Origin: Arthrobacter sp. YD4
Lineage (GTDB): Bacteria; Actinomycetota; Actinomycetes; Actinomycetales; Micrococcaceae
DNA: 64,000 nt
Assembly: GCF_030410515.1 (NCBI RefSeq)
Contig: NZ_JAUHHD010000004.1
Location: 310,001 to 374,000 of the forward strand
Direction of reading: 5' to 3'
Made by a program: the position numbers and the translations under genes. Positions within the stretch are counted from its first letter, which is position 1; every line of letters begins with the position of its first letter. Below the pieces are notes generated by a model. It searched no databases. It was not told the origin of the DNA and saw only the letters and a program-made list of their open reading frames with translations. Positions 53,373-62,790 of this stretch are shown here, in pieces.

Positions 53373-55337
53373 TCAGGACCGCGCGGTGTCGGGCCGCAGG
53401 GTGCCCAGCAGCTGCTCGATCACGCCCGCGTCCTCAATGGTGGAGGGCACCACGTAATCCTCGCCGTCGGCGATCTGCCGCATGGTCTTGCGGAGGATCT
53501 TCCCCGAGCGGGTCTTGGGCAGCGCCTCCACCACGGTGACGTGCTTGAAGTCGGCCACGGCGCCGATGTCGCGCCGGACCAGGGCCACCAGCTCCTTGGC
53601 CAGCACCTCCCCCGGCACGTCGACGCCGGACTTGAGGACCACGTAGCCGCTGGGCCGCTGGCCCTTGAGCGGGTCGGCCAGGCCGATCACGGCGCACTCG
53701 GCGACCGCGGGATGCTGGCCGATCACCTGCTCCATCGCCCCGGTGGAGAGCCGGTGGCCGGCCACGTTGATAATGTCGTCGGTGCGGCCCATCACGAAGA
53801 GGTAGCCGTCCTCGTCCCGGTAGCCGGAGTCGCCGGTGGCGTAGTAGCCCTCGAAAGCCTGCAAATAAGAGGAGACGTAGCGGTCATCGTTGCGCCAGAG
53901 GGTGGCCAGGGTACCCGGCGGCAGCGGCAGGCCCAGGACGATGTTGCCCTCCGTTCCCGGTTCCACTTCCTCCCCCGAGCCGTCGAGGACCTGCAGGCGG
54001 AAGCCCGGCATCGGAACGCTCGGGGACCCGGCCTTGATGGGCAGTTCGGCCATGCCGCGGGGGTTCGCGCAGATGGCCCAGCCGGTCTCGGTCTGCCACC
54101 AGTGGTCCACCACCGGCACCCCCAGAACCCGGGCGGCCCAATGGAAGGTGTCCGTGTCCAGCCGCTCCCCCGCGGCGAACAGGGTCCGCAGGCTGGAGAT
54201 GTCGTAGTTCTTCAGCAGATCCGCTTCCGGGTCGGCCTTGCGGATGGCCCGCAGCGCCGTCGGGGCCGTGAAGAGGACGTTGACCTTGTGGTCCTGGATC
54301 ACCCGCCAGAAGGCGCCGGCGTCCGGGGTGCCCACCGGCTTCCCCTCGTACATGACGGTGGTGGCCCCGGCCAGCAGCGGACCGTAGACGATGTAGGAGT
54401 GGCCCACCACCCAGCCGACGTCGGAGGCGGTCCACATGACGTCGCCGGGGCCGACGTCATAGATGTTCTCCAGCGTCCAGCTCAGGGCGACGGCGTGGCC
54501 GCCGTTGTCCCGCACCACGCCCTTGGGGGTGCCGGTGGTGCCGGAGGTGTAGAGGATATACAGCGGGTCCGTGGCCTTGACGTTGACCGGAGACGCCGGT
54601 TCGGCGGCGGCCATCTCGGTGTCCCAGTCCAGCCAGCCGCCGTGGTTCGCGGCGGTGTCGGCGAAGCCGTCCCGGGCCTTGACCAGCACCGGGGTGTCCG
54701 GGGTTCCGGTGAGCTCCAGCGCCTCCGCGACGGCCGGCAGGTACTCGATCCGGCGGGCCGGCTCGATGCCGCCCGAGGCGGTGACGACGGCGGCCGGGCC
54801 CGCGTCGCGGATGCGGGCGGCGAGCTCCTTGGGCGCGAAACCGCCGAAAACCACCGAGTGGACGGCGCCGAGCCGCGCCGTGGCGAGCATGGCGATGGCC
54901 GCCTCTGGGATCATCGGCATGTAGATGACCACCCGGTCGCCGCGGCCCACGCCCCGGGCGCGGAGGACGCCGGCGAACCGCGCCACCTGGTCCGTCAGCT
55001 CGGCGTAGGTGAAGCTCTTCCGGAGGCCCAGCATGGCGGAGTCGTAGATCAGCGCCGTCCGGTCGCCGTGGCCGGCCGCCACGTGCCGGTCCAGGGCATT
55101 GAAGCAGGTGTTCAGTTCGCCGTCGGGGAACCAGCCGTAGAGCGGGGCGCGGCTCGAATCCAGGGCGCGGGTGGGCGGGACGCTCCAGTCGACCTTGCGG
55201 GCCGCGTCGAGCCAGAAGTCTTCCGGCTGGTCCATACTGCGCGCATAGCTGCTCCCGTAGCTGGCGGTGCTGCGTTCTTCGTAGCTGCTGGTGTCGGAGC
55301 TGCGTTCCGAGGTCTCCCGGTTGCCGGCGTTGCCCAT
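53373..55337 (-). CDS. prpE: Propionyl-CoA synthetase-type acyl-CoA ligase
   Basis: AMP-forming ligase that activates propionate (or a similar short acid), 654 residues. An N-terminal Ser/Arg-rich extension of about 35 residues, then ILYTSGTTGTPKGVVRDNGG, WWQTETGWA, ATGDSGYRDEDGYLFVMGRTDD and the catalytic Lys in KTRSGKILRK. ATG 55337 has GGGAG upstream; GTG 55355 is a poorer alternative. Divergent from GntR-prpDBC, so it should supply propionyl-CoA to the methylcitrate cycle. It belongs to the ACSS3/PrpE group; acetoacetate or acetate cannot be excluded. Confidence 0.88.
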   Translation of the reverse strand: MGNAGNRETSERSSDTSSYEERSTASYGSSYARSMDQPEDFWLDAARKVDWSVPPTRALDSSRAPLYGWFPDGELNTCFNALDRHVAAGHGDRTALIYDSAMLGLRKSFTYAELTDQVARFAGVLRARGVGRGDRVVIYMPMIPEAAIAMLATARLGAVHSVVFGGFAPKELAARIRDAGPAAVVTASGGIEPARRIEYLPAVAEALELTGTPDTPVLVKARDGFADTAANHGGWLDWDTEMAAAEPASPVNVKATDPLYILYTSGTTGTPKGVVRDNGGHAVALSWTLENIYDVGPGDVMWTASDVGWVVGHSYIVYGPLLAGATTVMYEGKPVGTPDAGAFWRVIQDHKVNVLFTAPTALRAIRKADPEADLLKNYDISSLRTLFAAGERLDTDTFHWAARVLGVPVVDHWWQTETGWAICANPRGMAELPIKAGSPSVPMPGFRLQVLDGSGEEVEPGTEGNIVLGLPLPPGTLATLWRNDDRYVSSYLQAFEGYYATGDSGYRDEDGYLFVMGRTDDIINVAGHRLSTGAMEQVIGQHPAVAECAVIGLADPLKGQRPSGYVVLKSGVDVPGEVLAKELVALVRRDIGAVADFKHVTVVEALPKTRSGKILRKTMRQIADGEDYVVPSTIEDAGVIEQLLGTLRPDTARS

Positions 55338-55408
55338 GGCGTTCTCCCGTTCCACGACGTTGTGATGCAGACCATGCTAGACGGACGCTCCGACGCCCAC
55401 AAGGGGTT

Positions 55409-55416
55409 TGTATACA
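55409..55416. promoter_or_regulatory. TGTATACA palindrome, upstream site of the prp divergon
   Basis: Perfect 8-base palindrome TGTATACA, repeated at 55472-55479 63 bp away, about six helical turns. It lies on the prpE side of the divergent promoter region. A FadR-type GntR repressor is encoded next to it. Confidence 0.55.
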
Positions 55417-55452
55417 CGGGGTGGGCCTATTCGGGATTTTCTCCCGAATTGC

Positions 55453-55481
55453 TTGGATGCGAAGCAGTCTGTGTATACACT
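55453..55481 (+). promoter_or_regulatory. GntR-prpDBC promoter overlapping an operator palindrome
   Basis: -35 TTGGAT (55453-55458), a 17-base spacer and -10 TACACT (55476-55481). The perfect palindrome GTGTATACAC (55471-55480) covers the -10, so bound repressor would block polymerase. The start codon of the regulator follows at 55512. Confidence 0.6.
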
Positions 55482-55511
55482 GGTGGGGATTCGGCGAGGA
55501 AGGAGAGCATC

Positions 55512-56153
55512 ATGCGCGCCAGTGACAGGGCCTATGCGGCACTCCGCGACGACATTATCGAGTGGCGGCTGGCTCCCGGCACGGTTCTCGCCGAGGTGGA
55601 GCAGTCCGAGCGCCTGGGCGTCTCCCGGACCCCGCTGCGGGAGGCGCTGAGCCGGCTCACCGCGGAGGGTTTGACGACGACGGCGGGCGGCCGCGGCGTC
55701 GTCGTCACCGACATCTCTCTGGAGGACATCGACGAACTCTTCGAGCTTCGCGAAACCCTGGAAGGCAAGGCCGCGGCGCTGGCCGCCGAACGCGGCGATT
55801 CGGCCGTCTTCGCCGGGCTGCAGCGCGAATTGCTGCGGGCACCGGAGCTGATCAACGGTGCGGACCCCGCCCGGCACGACTACTACGACCTTGTCGGCCG
55901 GCTCGATGCCGCCGTCGACGCCGCCATTTCCAACGCCTACCTGGCCCAGGCGATGCGCAGCCTGCGCGTGCATCTGGTCCGGGTGCGCCGGCTGGCCGCC
56001 GACGACGCCGCACGCCTCACCGCCGCGGCCGCCGAACACGCGGCGATCGCCGAGGCCATCGCCGCCGGCAACCCCCGGCTGGCCGAGGCCGCCACCACGC
56101 TTCACCTGCACCGCAGTCTTTCCCACGTCAAAGCAACCCACGTACCGCACTAG
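55512..56153 (+). CDS. GntR-family (FadR/FCD) regulator of the prp cluster
   Basis: Transcription factor, 213 residues. Winged helix-turn-helix near the start ([42 protein letters not shown]) and an FCD ligand-binding domain with [22 protein letters not shown] 55512 has AGGAGAG upstream. First gene of the GntR-prpD-prpB-prpC chain; the metabolite it senses is probably a methylcitrate-cycle intermediate. Two TGTATACA palindromes lie just before it. Confidence 0.9.
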   Translation: MRASDRAYAALRDDIIEWRLAPGTVLAEVEQSERLGVSRTPLREALSRLTAEGLTTTAGGRGVVVTDISLEDIDELFELRETLEGKAAALAAERGDSAVFAGLQRELLRAPELINGADPARHDYYDLVGRLDAAVDAAISNAYLAQAMRSLRVHLVRVRRLAADDAARLTAAAAEHAAIAEAIAAGNPRLAEAATTLHLHRSLSHVKATHVPH

Positions 56154-56178
56154 TACGGACCCCTTCAGAAGGAGCACC

Positions 56179-57699
56179 ATGGTCAAGGAACACCACGTCC
56201 GCGTCTATAAGAGCGAAGAGAACCTGGCCCGCGAGGACCAGCTGGCCTACAAGATCGCCAAGGTCGCCGCCGACCCGGTGGAGGTCACCGACGAGGTCAC
56301 CGACATGGTGATCAACCGCATCATCGACAACGCCTCCGTGGCCATCGCCTCGCTGAACCGCGCGCCGATCGTTGCAGCACGCGCCCAGGCCCTCACGCAC
56401 GGCCCCAGCACCGGCGGCAAGGGCTCCAAGGTCTTCGGCATCGAGGAGCGCGTATCCCCTGAATGGGCCGCCTGGGCCAACGGCGTGGCCGTCCGCGAAC
56501 TCGACTACCACGACACCTTCCTGGCCGCCGAGTACTCCCACCCGGGCGACAACATCCCGCCGATCCTGGCCGTCGCCCAGCACGTCGGCTCCAGCGGCCG
56601 CGACCTGATCCGCGGCATCGCCACCGGCTACGAAATCCAGGTCAACCTGGTCAAGGCCATCTGCCTGCACAAGCACAAGATCGACCACGTCGCCCACCTG
56701 GGCCCCTCCGCCGCCGCCGGCATCGGCACCCTGCTGGGCCTCGACGTCGAGACCATCTTCCAGTCCGTCGGCCAGGGCCTGCACACCACCACCGCCACCC
56801 GGCAGTCCCGCAAGGGCGAAATCTCCACCTGGAAGGCACACGCCCCGGCGTTCGCCGGCAAGATGGCCGTCGAGGCCGCCGACCGCGCCATGCGCGGCCA
56901 GACCTCCCCCGTGCCGATCTACGAAGGCGAAGACGGCGTCATCGCCTGGATGCTCGACGGCCCCACCGCCGACTACCTGGTGCCGCTGCCCGAGGAGGGC
57001 GAGGCCAAGCGCGCCATCCTGGACACCTACACCAAGGAGCACTCCGCCGAATACCAGGCGCAGGCCTGGATTGACCTGGCCCGCAAGCTGCACGGTGAGC
57101 ACCCGGAGGTCACGGACCCGGCCAACGTCGAGTCCGTCCTGATCAAGACCAGCCACCACACGCACTACGTGATCGGCTCCGGCGCGAACGACCCGCAGAA
57201 GTACAGCCCCACCGCCAGCCGGGAAACCCTGGACCACTCCATTCCGTACATCTTCACCGTCGCCCTGCAGGACGGCCGCTGGCACCACGTGGACTCCTAC
57301 TCCCCCGAGCGTGCGGGCCGGCCGGACACGGTGGAACTCTGGCACAAGGTCACCACGGTGGAGGATCCCGAATGGACCCGCCGCTACCACAGCCTGGACA
57401 TCTCCGAGAAGGCCTTCGGCGGCTCGGTGGAGATCACGCTCAAGGACGGCACCGTCATTACCGACCAGATCGCCGTCGCCGACGCCCACCCGCTCGGCGC
57501 CCGGCCGTTCGCCCGCGAGCAGTACGTGAACAAGTTCCGCACCCTCGCCGCTGGCCTGGTGGCCGAGGAAGAGATCGAGCGCTTCCTCGCCGCAGCCGCC
57601 CGCCTGCCCGAGCTCGCCGCCGGTGAGCTGGACCAGCTGAACATCAAGGCCGCCGACGGCGTGATCGACCTGGCGGCCGCACCGAAGGGACTCTTCTAA
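56179..57699 (+). CDS. prpD: 2-Methylcitrate dehydratase
   Basis: Methylcitrate cycle enzyme that dehydrates 2-methylcitrate, MmgE/PrpD family, 506 residues. Seen: [60 protein letters not shown], and [22 protein letters not shown] 56179 has AAGGAG five bases before. It ends in TAATG overlapping prpB, so they are translationally coupled. Confidence 0.95.
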   Translation: MVKEHHVRVYKSEENLAREDQLAYKIAKVAADPVEVTDEVTDMVINRIIDNASVAIASLNRAPIVAARAQALTHGPSTGGKGSKVFGIEERVSPEWAAWANGVAVRELDYHDTFLAAEYSHPGDNIPPILAVAQHVGSSGRDLIRGIATGYEIQVNLVKAICLHKHKIDHVAHLGPSAAAGIGTLLGLDVETIFQSVGQGLHTTTATRQSRKGEISTWKAHAPAFAGKMAVEAADRAMRGQTSPVPIYEGEDGVIAWMLDGPTADYLVPLPEEGEAKRAILDTYTKEHSAEYQAQAWIDLARKLHGEHPEVTDPANVESVLIKTSHHTHYVIGSGANDPQKYSPTASRETLDHSIPYIFTVALQDGRWHHVDSYSPERAGRPDTVELWHKVTTVEDPEWTRRYHSLDISEKAFGGSVEITLKDGTVITDQIAVADAHPLGARPFAREQYVNKFRTLAAGLVAEEEIERFLAAAARLPELAAGELDQLNIKAADGVIDLAAAPKGLF

Positions 57700-58601
57700 T
57701 GCTGTACTCGAAGACCACGCCGGAGCAGAAGCGCATCCGTTTCCGCGAGCTGCTCTCCTCCAGCACCATCGCGCAGTTCCCCGGCGCGTTCAGCCCGCTC
57801 TCGGCGCGGCTGATCGAGGAGAAGGGCTTCGCCGGCGTGTACATCTCCGGCGCCGTCCTGGCCAACGACCTGGGCCTGCCGGACATCGGGCTGACCACGC
57901 TCACCGAGGTGGCCACCCGGGCCGGGCAGATCGCCCGGATGACGGACCTGCCCTCGATCGTGGATGCGGACACCGGCTTCGGTGAGCCCATGAACGTCGC
58001 CCGGACCGTACAGGAACTCGAGAACGCCGGCCTGGCCGGCCTGCACATCGAGGACCAGTTCAACCCGAAGCGCTGCGGGCACCTTGACGGCAAAAACGTC
58101 GTGGACCTGGACACCGCCACCAAGCGGATCCGCGCCGCGGCCGACGCCCGCCGGGACCCGAACTTCCTGATCATGGCCCGCACCGACATCCGCGCCACCG
58201 ACGGCCTGGAGGCTGCCCAGCAGCGCGCCAACGCCCTGGTGGAGGCCGGTGCCGACGCGATCTTCCCCGAGGCGATGAAGGATCTCTCCGAGTTCCAGGC
58301 CATCCGCGACGCCGTGGACGTGCCGATCCTGGCGAACATGACCGAGTTCGGCAAGAGCGCACTCTTCACGGTGGACGAGCTGGCCGGCGTCGGCGTCAAC
58401 ATGATCATCTACCCGGTGACCCTGCTTCGTAGTGCCATGGGCGCGGCGGAGCGTACTCTGGAGACGATCAAATCAGACGGCACCCAGGAGGCACAGGTTC
58501 CCAACATGCTGACCCGTGCACGGCTGTACGACCTCGTGGACTACGAGGCCTACAACCACTTCGACACCGGGGTGTTCAATTTCCAGATCCCCGGCATCTG
58601 A
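57699..58601 (+). CDS. prpB: Methylisocitrate lyase
   Basis: Cleaves 2-methylisocitrate to pyruvate and succinate, isocitrate lyase/PEP mutase superfamily, 300 residues. Motifs: FPGAFSPLSARLIEEKGFAG, VDADTGFGEPMN with metal-binding Asp residues, IEDQFNPKRCGHLDGK with the KRCGH catalytic Cys, and IMARTDIRA. The ATG overlaps the prpD stop. Confidence 0.96.
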   Translation: MLYSKTTPEQKRIRFRELLSSSTIAQFPGAFSPLSARLIEEKGFAGVYISGAVLANDLGLPDIGLTTLTEVATRAGQIARMTDLPSIVDADTGFGEPMNVARTVQELENAGLAGLHIEDQFNPKRCGHLDGKNVVDLDTATKRIRAAADARRDPNFLIMARTDIRATDGLEAAQQRANALVEAGADAIFPEAMKDLSEFQAIRDAVDVPILANMTEFGKSALFTVDELAGVGVNMIIYPVTLLRSAMGAAERTLETIKSDGTQEAQVPNMLTRARLYDLVDYEAYNHFDTGVFNFQIPGI

Positions 58602-58661
58602 CACCCCACCGGACCGCCGGCCCCGGCCGGACAACAGGCGTTAGGAACAAAGGAGTTCAGC

Positions 58662-59801
58662 ATGGCTGACAACGAGATCAAGAAGGGCCTTGCCGGCGTC
58701 GTGGTGGACTACACCGCGGTGTCCAAGGTCAACCCGGAAACCAACTCGCTGCTGTACCGCGGCTACCCCGTCCAGGAGCTGGCCGCCAAGTGCAGCTTCG
58801 AGGAGGTGGCCTACCTGCTCTGGAACGGCGAGCTGCCGACCGACGGGCAGTTGGCGGAGTTCACCGCCAAGGAGCGCGCCGGGCGTGCACTGGACCCGGT
58901 GCTGAAGACCGTCATCGACGCCCTTCCCGTCACGGCGCACCCGATGGATGTCTGCCGGACGGCGGCGTCGGTACTGGGCGCCCGGCACCCGCTGGCGGAG
59001 GACTCCTCCCGGGAGGCCAACATGGCCAAGGCCGTGGATTTGTTCGCCGCGATGCCGGCTGTGGTGGCGTATGACCAGCGCCGGCGGCACGGGCAGGAAC
59101 CAGTGGAGCCCCGCGATGACCTGGGCTACTCTGCCAACTTCCTCTGGATGGCGTTCGGCGAGGAGCCGGTCCAGGAAGTCGTCGAGGCGTTCAACGTCTC
59201 GATGATCCTGTACGCGGAGCACTCCTTCAACGCCTCGACCTTCACCGCCCGGGTGATCACCTCGACGCTCTCGGACCTGCACTCGGCCGTGACCGGGGCG
59301 ATCGGGGCGCTCAAGGGACCGCTGCACGGCGGCGCCAACGAAGCCGTCATGCACACCTTCGACGAGATCGGCATCCGCCAGGAAGAATCGCTCGAGGAGG
59401 CCGCCGCCCGGGCCAAGGCCTGGATGGAGGACGCCCTGGCCAACAAGAAGAAGGTCATGGGCTTCGGCCACCGCGTCTACAAGCACGGTGACTCCCGCGT
59501 CCCGACCATGAAGGCGGCGCTGGACAAGATGATCGCGCACTACGGACGGCCCGAGCTGCTGGGGCTGTACAACGGGCTGGAAACCGCCATGGACGAGGCC
59601 AAGGCCATCAAGCCGAACCTCGATTACCCGGCCGGACCGACCTACCACCTGATGGGCTTCGACACCCCGACGTTCACTCCCCTGTTCGTCGCCAGCCGGA
59701 TCACCGGCTGGACGGCGCACATCATGGAGCAGCTCGACTCGAACTCCCTGATCCGCCCGCTGAGCGAGTACAACGGCGTGGAAGAGCGGCACGTGCCGTA
59801 A
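58662..59801 (+). CDS. prpC: 2-Methylcitrate synthase
   Basis: Condenses propionyl-CoA with oxaloacetate; citrate synthase family, 379 residues. Motifs: KGLAGVVVDYTAVSKVNPET, LLYRGYPVQELA, ILYAEHSFNASTFTAR, GPLHGGANEAVM, GFGHRVYKHGDSR and a C-terminal ARITGWTAH-like segment (ASRITGWTAHIMEQ). ATG with AAAGGAG upstream, 60 bp after prpB. Context distinguishes it from ordinary citrate synthase. Confidence 0.94.
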   Translation: MADNEIKKGLAGVVVDYTAVSKVNPETNSLLYRGYPVQELAAKCSFEEVAYLLWNGELPTDGQLAEFTAKERAGRALDPVLKTVIDALPVTAHPMDVCRTAASVLGARHPLAEDSSREANMAKAVDLFAAMPAVVAYDQRRRHGQEPVEPRDDLGYSANFLWMAFGEEPVQEVVEAFNVSMILYAEHSFNASTFTARVITSTLSDLHSAVTGAIGALKGPLHGGANEAVMHTFDEIGIRQEESLEEAAARAKAWMEDALANKKKVMGFGHRVYKHGDSRVPTMKAALDKMIAHYGRPELLGLYNGLETAMDEAKAIKPNLDYPAGPTYHLMGFDTPTFTPLFVASRITGWTAHIMEQLDSNSLIRPLSEYNGVEERHVP

Positions 59802-59844
59802 CTCCCGAACCGCTTCCCCGCCTCAGGCGGTAAAGCAAAGCCAA

Positions 59845-59877
59845 CGGCCCGGCCACCCCTTCTGGGTGGCCGGGCCG
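59845..59877. terminator. Terminator after prpC
   Basis: Perfect 14-bp arms CGGCCCGGCCACCC (59845-59858) and its complement (59864-59877) around a CTTCT-type loop, then a weak T run. It separates prpC from the convergent gene at 59914. Confidence 0.8.
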
Positions 59878-59913
59878 CTGTGTTTGGCGGGGTTTCGGGG
59901 GGGGGCGCCGGGG

Positions 59914-60822
59914 CTAGCCCTGGGTGACCTTCAGCGAGGTGATCATGCGCTTGGCGTTGAGGTACTCGGCGCCCTGCATGTAGGCCCGCGCGTCGGCCAT
60001 CGTGGGGAACGACTTGGGACCCTTGTGGCCGGGAATCTGCTGCTGGACTCCGGTGTTCACCTGGTAGGCGTCCGCGAAGGAGAACAACGGCGAGTCGGAG
60101 GGCCCGCTGACAATGTTGTAGAACATGCAGGTGCTGCCGTTTTGACCGGCCGGGGAGCTGGTGAGTCCGTAGGACGCCGTGACGTGGTCGGCTTCCTGCA
60201 GGGCGCGGAAGGCGAACCTCGGGCTCACGGAGCCCTTGGTCGGCTGGTAGGGGATGTCGACGTTGACCGAGTCGAGGACGGTGTAGGGCACCGGCCCCTC
60301 GCAGGCTCCGCCGACGCCGCCCGACGGTCCGGAGTGCAGGGACGCCACGATCACGCCGGATTCGTCGGCAACCTCCACGTCCGTCGACCCGGTATTCGCG
60401 GGCGGGGCCTGGGTCGCCGTCCAGGTTCCGGGGTACTCGAAGCTGATCCGGCGGTCGGCACTGGTGAACGTCCGCCAGTCGGCGGCGGCGTCGGTGGGCG
60501 GCTGGGTGTTTGCTGCGGCCGGGGTCGTGGCCGTGGCGGTGGGTGTTGCCGTTTGGGACGGGGCCGCCGCGGCACTGGTGGACAGCGCGGCGGGCGCCGT
60601 CGGGGTTTCGGAGGGCGCCGGTGACGAGGCTGCCGCGGGCGCCTTGGACCCCATGGTCGCTGCGACGGCTACGCCGCCTCCCACCGCTGCCAGGGCGAGC
60701 ACGACGACGGCGGCGGCAAGCGGCCAGCGCCGTCGGGCGTCGCCCGGAGAGTCCCCGCGGTCTGCAGAGTCGGGATAGTCGCCGTCGTCGTCGCCGGGGA
60801 GGTGAAGGTTGTTGCCGCTCAT
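59914..60822 (-). CDS. Hypothetical bitopic membrane protein with secreted domain
   Basis: Protein of 302 residues. A short acidic cytoplasmic N-terminus (about 1-30), one membrane helix (about 34-56), a Pro/Thr/Ala-rich linker (about 60-115), and an extracytoplasmic domain of about 190 residues with aromatic strands (ISFEYPGTWTATQAP) and four Cys-containing positions. No family recognised. ATG with GGAGG upstream. A nine-G run follows the stop (59897-59905). The layout resembles the gene at 61505, suggesting related surface proteins. Confidence 0.8.
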   Translation of the reverse strand: MSGNNLHLPGDDDGDYPDSADRGDSPGDARRRWPLAAAVVVLALAAVGGGVAVAATMGSKAPAAASSPAPSETPTAPAALSTSAAAAPSQTATPTATATTPAAANTQPPTDAAADWRTFTSADRRISFEYPGTWTATQAPPANTGSTDVEVADESGVIVASLHSGPSGGVGGACEGPVPYTVLDSVNVDIPYQPTKGSVSPRFAFRALQEADHVTASYGLTSSPAGQNGSTCMFYNIVSGPSDSPLFSFADAYQVNTGVQQQIPGHKGPKSFPTMADARAYMQGAEYLNAKRMITSLKVTQG

Positions 60823-60949
60823 GCCGGGCCTCCAGGGTGCGCGGATCAGGTGCCGGCGGATCCGGCATTTTCACGCCTAGGCTACCGGCCCGCCGAATGA
60901 CTGCCGGTCTCGCCCCGCCGGGCGGCATCGTTTCCCGGCGGGAAGCGTG

Positions 60950-61471
60950 TTAGCGCTGCGCCCCGGCGGCCCCCTGCGTACCCTTCCCTTGCTCATCGGG
61001 GTAGCGGACGGAGGCCACCGTTTCGTTGTCGTCATTCAGGACGACGACGACGTCGATCGTCTCGCCGGAGAGCGCCGGCGGCAGCCAGTGTTCGGCGTCC
61101 TGCCACATGCGTTCGAGGGGCAGTTCCGTGGTGCCGAACCATTCCGGGGTGATCTCGCGGCTCTCGGCGGGTTCGCCGTCCCAGCGCCGGGTGGTGAAGA
61201 GCCGGCAGGACATGTTCCACTCGGGTCGGGCCGGGAAGACGAACTCCACGAGGCCTGCGTGGCTGAGGTCGGGCTCGGCAACGATCAGCCCGGTTTCCTC
61301 GAAAACCTCGCGGACGACAGCCTGGGCGTCGGTCTCCCCGGGTTCGACGTGGCCGCCGATGCCCACAATTTTTCCCAGCCCGAACCCGGTCCGCTTCAGG
61401 CCCAGCAGCACCTCCGTCCCGTCGGGCGTGTCCCGGAGGGCGAAGCAGAGGGTCACCGGTGCGGCTGTCAT
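60950..61471 (-). CDS. Nudix hydrolase (8-oxo-dGTP diphosphatase type)
   Basis: Nudix fold enzyme of 173 residues. The Nudix box is GHVEPGETDAQAVVREVFEE followed by TGL (GX5EX7REUXEEXGU fully kept). The order of other motifs (GLKRTGFGLGKIVGIGGHVE, RLFTTRRWDGEPAES) is like MTH1/NUDT1-type enzymes that clean the nucleotide pool, but the substrate is not proven. Between the bitopic protein and the sigma-factor operon. Confidence 0.88.
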   Translation of the reverse strand: MTAAPVTLCFALRDTPDGTEVLLGLKRTGFGLGKIVGIGGHVEPGETDAQAVVREVFEETGLIVAEPDLSHAGLVEFVFPARPEWNMSCRLFTTRRWDGEPAESREITPEWFGTTELPLERMWQDAEHWLPPALSGETIDVVVVLNDDNETVASVRYPDEQGKGTQGAAGAQR

Positions 61472-61504
61472 GGTTTCAGCCTAGTAGCTGCTCTCCGGGC
61501 GCCT

Positions 61505-62284
61505 CTATTTGCCGGCCGGGCCTTCACCGACCAACTGCGGCCGCAGAGTGACCGGGATCCCCTTCTCGGCAAACTCCTTGTCCATGGCCTGCTGCGCCGT
61601 CAGCCCCTGGTTGTTCAGCGCCTGGAACTCCCAGTTGTAGACCGTGGCCGAGGGTTGGCGGACATCCCAGAGGAAGCGGCCATTCTGGAGTTTGGCGAGC
61701 CGGAACCAGGCGTTCCCGCCGTCGAGCTTAAGTGCCTGCCCGCCTTCATCGGAGATCACGTAGGCGAGCCAACCGTCGGCGCAGCCGAGCACGGTGTAGT
61801 ACCGCTGCTCCGCGGCGGGGATCGGCAGGATTGTGGGCTGTCGGTCGTTGCGCAGCTGGTCGATGTTCGCCGGCGTGCAGGCTACTCCCCCGGTGCTGGG
61901 CGGGGTGGTCTGGCTGGGGGTAGCCGGCACCGGAGACGTCGGCGACGGCGTCGGTGAAGCAGGCGACGGCGACGGCGTGGCGGGGGCGCTCTCACTGATC
62001 GTGGTGTTCGGCCCGGCTGGCACCGGCTGCGCGGGTCCGGGCACCGTCGGGAAGTTCCCGCCCACGACGACGGCTCCTGCCACCGCCGCGGCGGCGAGGC
62101 CGGCAGCTGCCACGGCGGCAATCCTGGTACGGCGTCGCCGGGTGGCCTCGCGGTGCGCGAAGGCGGCCCGCGGCATTGTGACCACGTTCGGGTCCGTGGA
62201 CGTCACCTCCGAGCGGAGGACCCCGCGGTCCGGGACCGTGACCGACGGCTTGATGTCCTTCATGAGCTGTTCGATGCGGTCCAT
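61505..62284 (-). CDS. Membrane protein coupled to an ECF sigma factor
   Basis: Protein of 259 residues encoded two bases after the sigma factor gene. It has a cytoplasmic N-terminus (about 1-52) with VTMPRAAFAHREATRRRR, one membrane helix (about 54-74), a long Pro/Ser/Thr linker (about 80-130) and an extracytoplasmic domain of about 120 residues ending in VTLRPQLVGEGPAGK. Position suggests an anti-sigma factor, but the zinc anti-sigma motif HxxxCxxC is absent. No family assigned. Confidence 0.8.
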   Translation of the reverse strand: MDRIEQLMKDIKPSVTVPDRGVLRSEVTSTDPNVVTMPRAAFAHREATRRRRTRIAAVAAAGLAAAAVAGAVVVGGNFPTVPGPAQPVPAGPNTTISESAPATPSPSPASPTPSPTSPVPATPSQTTPPSTGGVACTPANIDQLRNDRQPTILPIPAAEQRYYTVLGCADGWLAYVISDEGGQALKLDGGNAWFRLAKLQNGRFLWDVRQPSATVYNWEFQALNNQGLTAQQAMDKEFAEKGIPVTLRPQLVGEGPAGK

Positions 62285-62286
62285 GG

Positions 62287-62790
62287 CTAGTCTCTCCGTT
62301 CTGTCATCAGGTGGGCGGGTGCGGCATTCGCGAAGGCACGCCGGGCCCTGTGCAGCCGGACGCCGGCGGCCGAGACCGAACAGCCGAGGGCTGCGGCCAG
62401 TTCGGCGCCGCTGAGATCCTCCCAGTAAGTCAGCATGAGGATGTCGCGGTCCTTGTCCCGGAGTTTCATCAGCACGGCTGCTACGACGGAGCGCTGGTCG
62501 CCGGCGGTGGTGACGTCATCGGTGCGCGCCTCCTCGGCGAGGCGTTCGAACAGTTCCTGCCGACGTCGGCGGCCCTTGTATTCGTTGCCGAGGACGTTGC
62601 GTGCGGTTGCCAGGAGCCAGCCGATGCCGGGCGGTTCAGGCAACTGTTTCTCCCAGGCGATGCGAAAGACGTCCGCGGCGAGCTCCTCGGCCCGGTGGGC
62701 GTCGTTGATGCGGCGGGCGATGTAGCCGTAGACACGGGCGGCGTGCTGGTCATGCAGCTCAATGAATGCCTGCTCCTTCGCAGCCAACAT
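62287..62790 (-). CDS. ECF-type RNA polymerase sigma factor
   Basis: Sigma-70 family group IV, 167 residues. Region 2 (YGYIARRINDAHRAEELAADVF, then WLLATARNVLGNEYKGRRRR) and region 4 (MKLRDKDRDILMLTYWEDLSGAELAAAL, RLHRARRAF) are both present. The ATG at 62790 has GGGGGA upstream at correct spacing; the frame opens 18 bases earlier with TTG. Co-transcribed with a membrane protein. Which promoters it reads is not seen here. Confidence 0.92.
   Translation of the reverse strand: MLAAKEQAFIELHDQHAARVYGYIARRINDAHRAEELAADVFRIAWEKQLPEPPGIGWLLATARNVLGNEYKGRRRRQELFERLAEEARTDDVTTAGDQRSVVAAVLMKLRDKDRDILMLTYWEDLSGAELAAALGCSVSAAGVRLHRARRAFANAAPAHLMTERRD

Noticed and set aside
53292-55511. Long plus-strand frame upstream of the GntR gene
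   Set aside because: It is the in-frame 5' extension of the GntR gene running opposite prpE; the GntR fold starts only at 55512, which has a clear ribosome site.
59897-59905. Nine-G run
   Set aside because: Considered as a phase-variable tract, but it lies after the stop of the gene at 59914 and outside any promoter.
61505-62284. Zinc-binding anti-sigma factor
   Set aside because: The HxxxCxxC motif is not present, so the zinc class is excluded; only position suggests an anti-sigma role.
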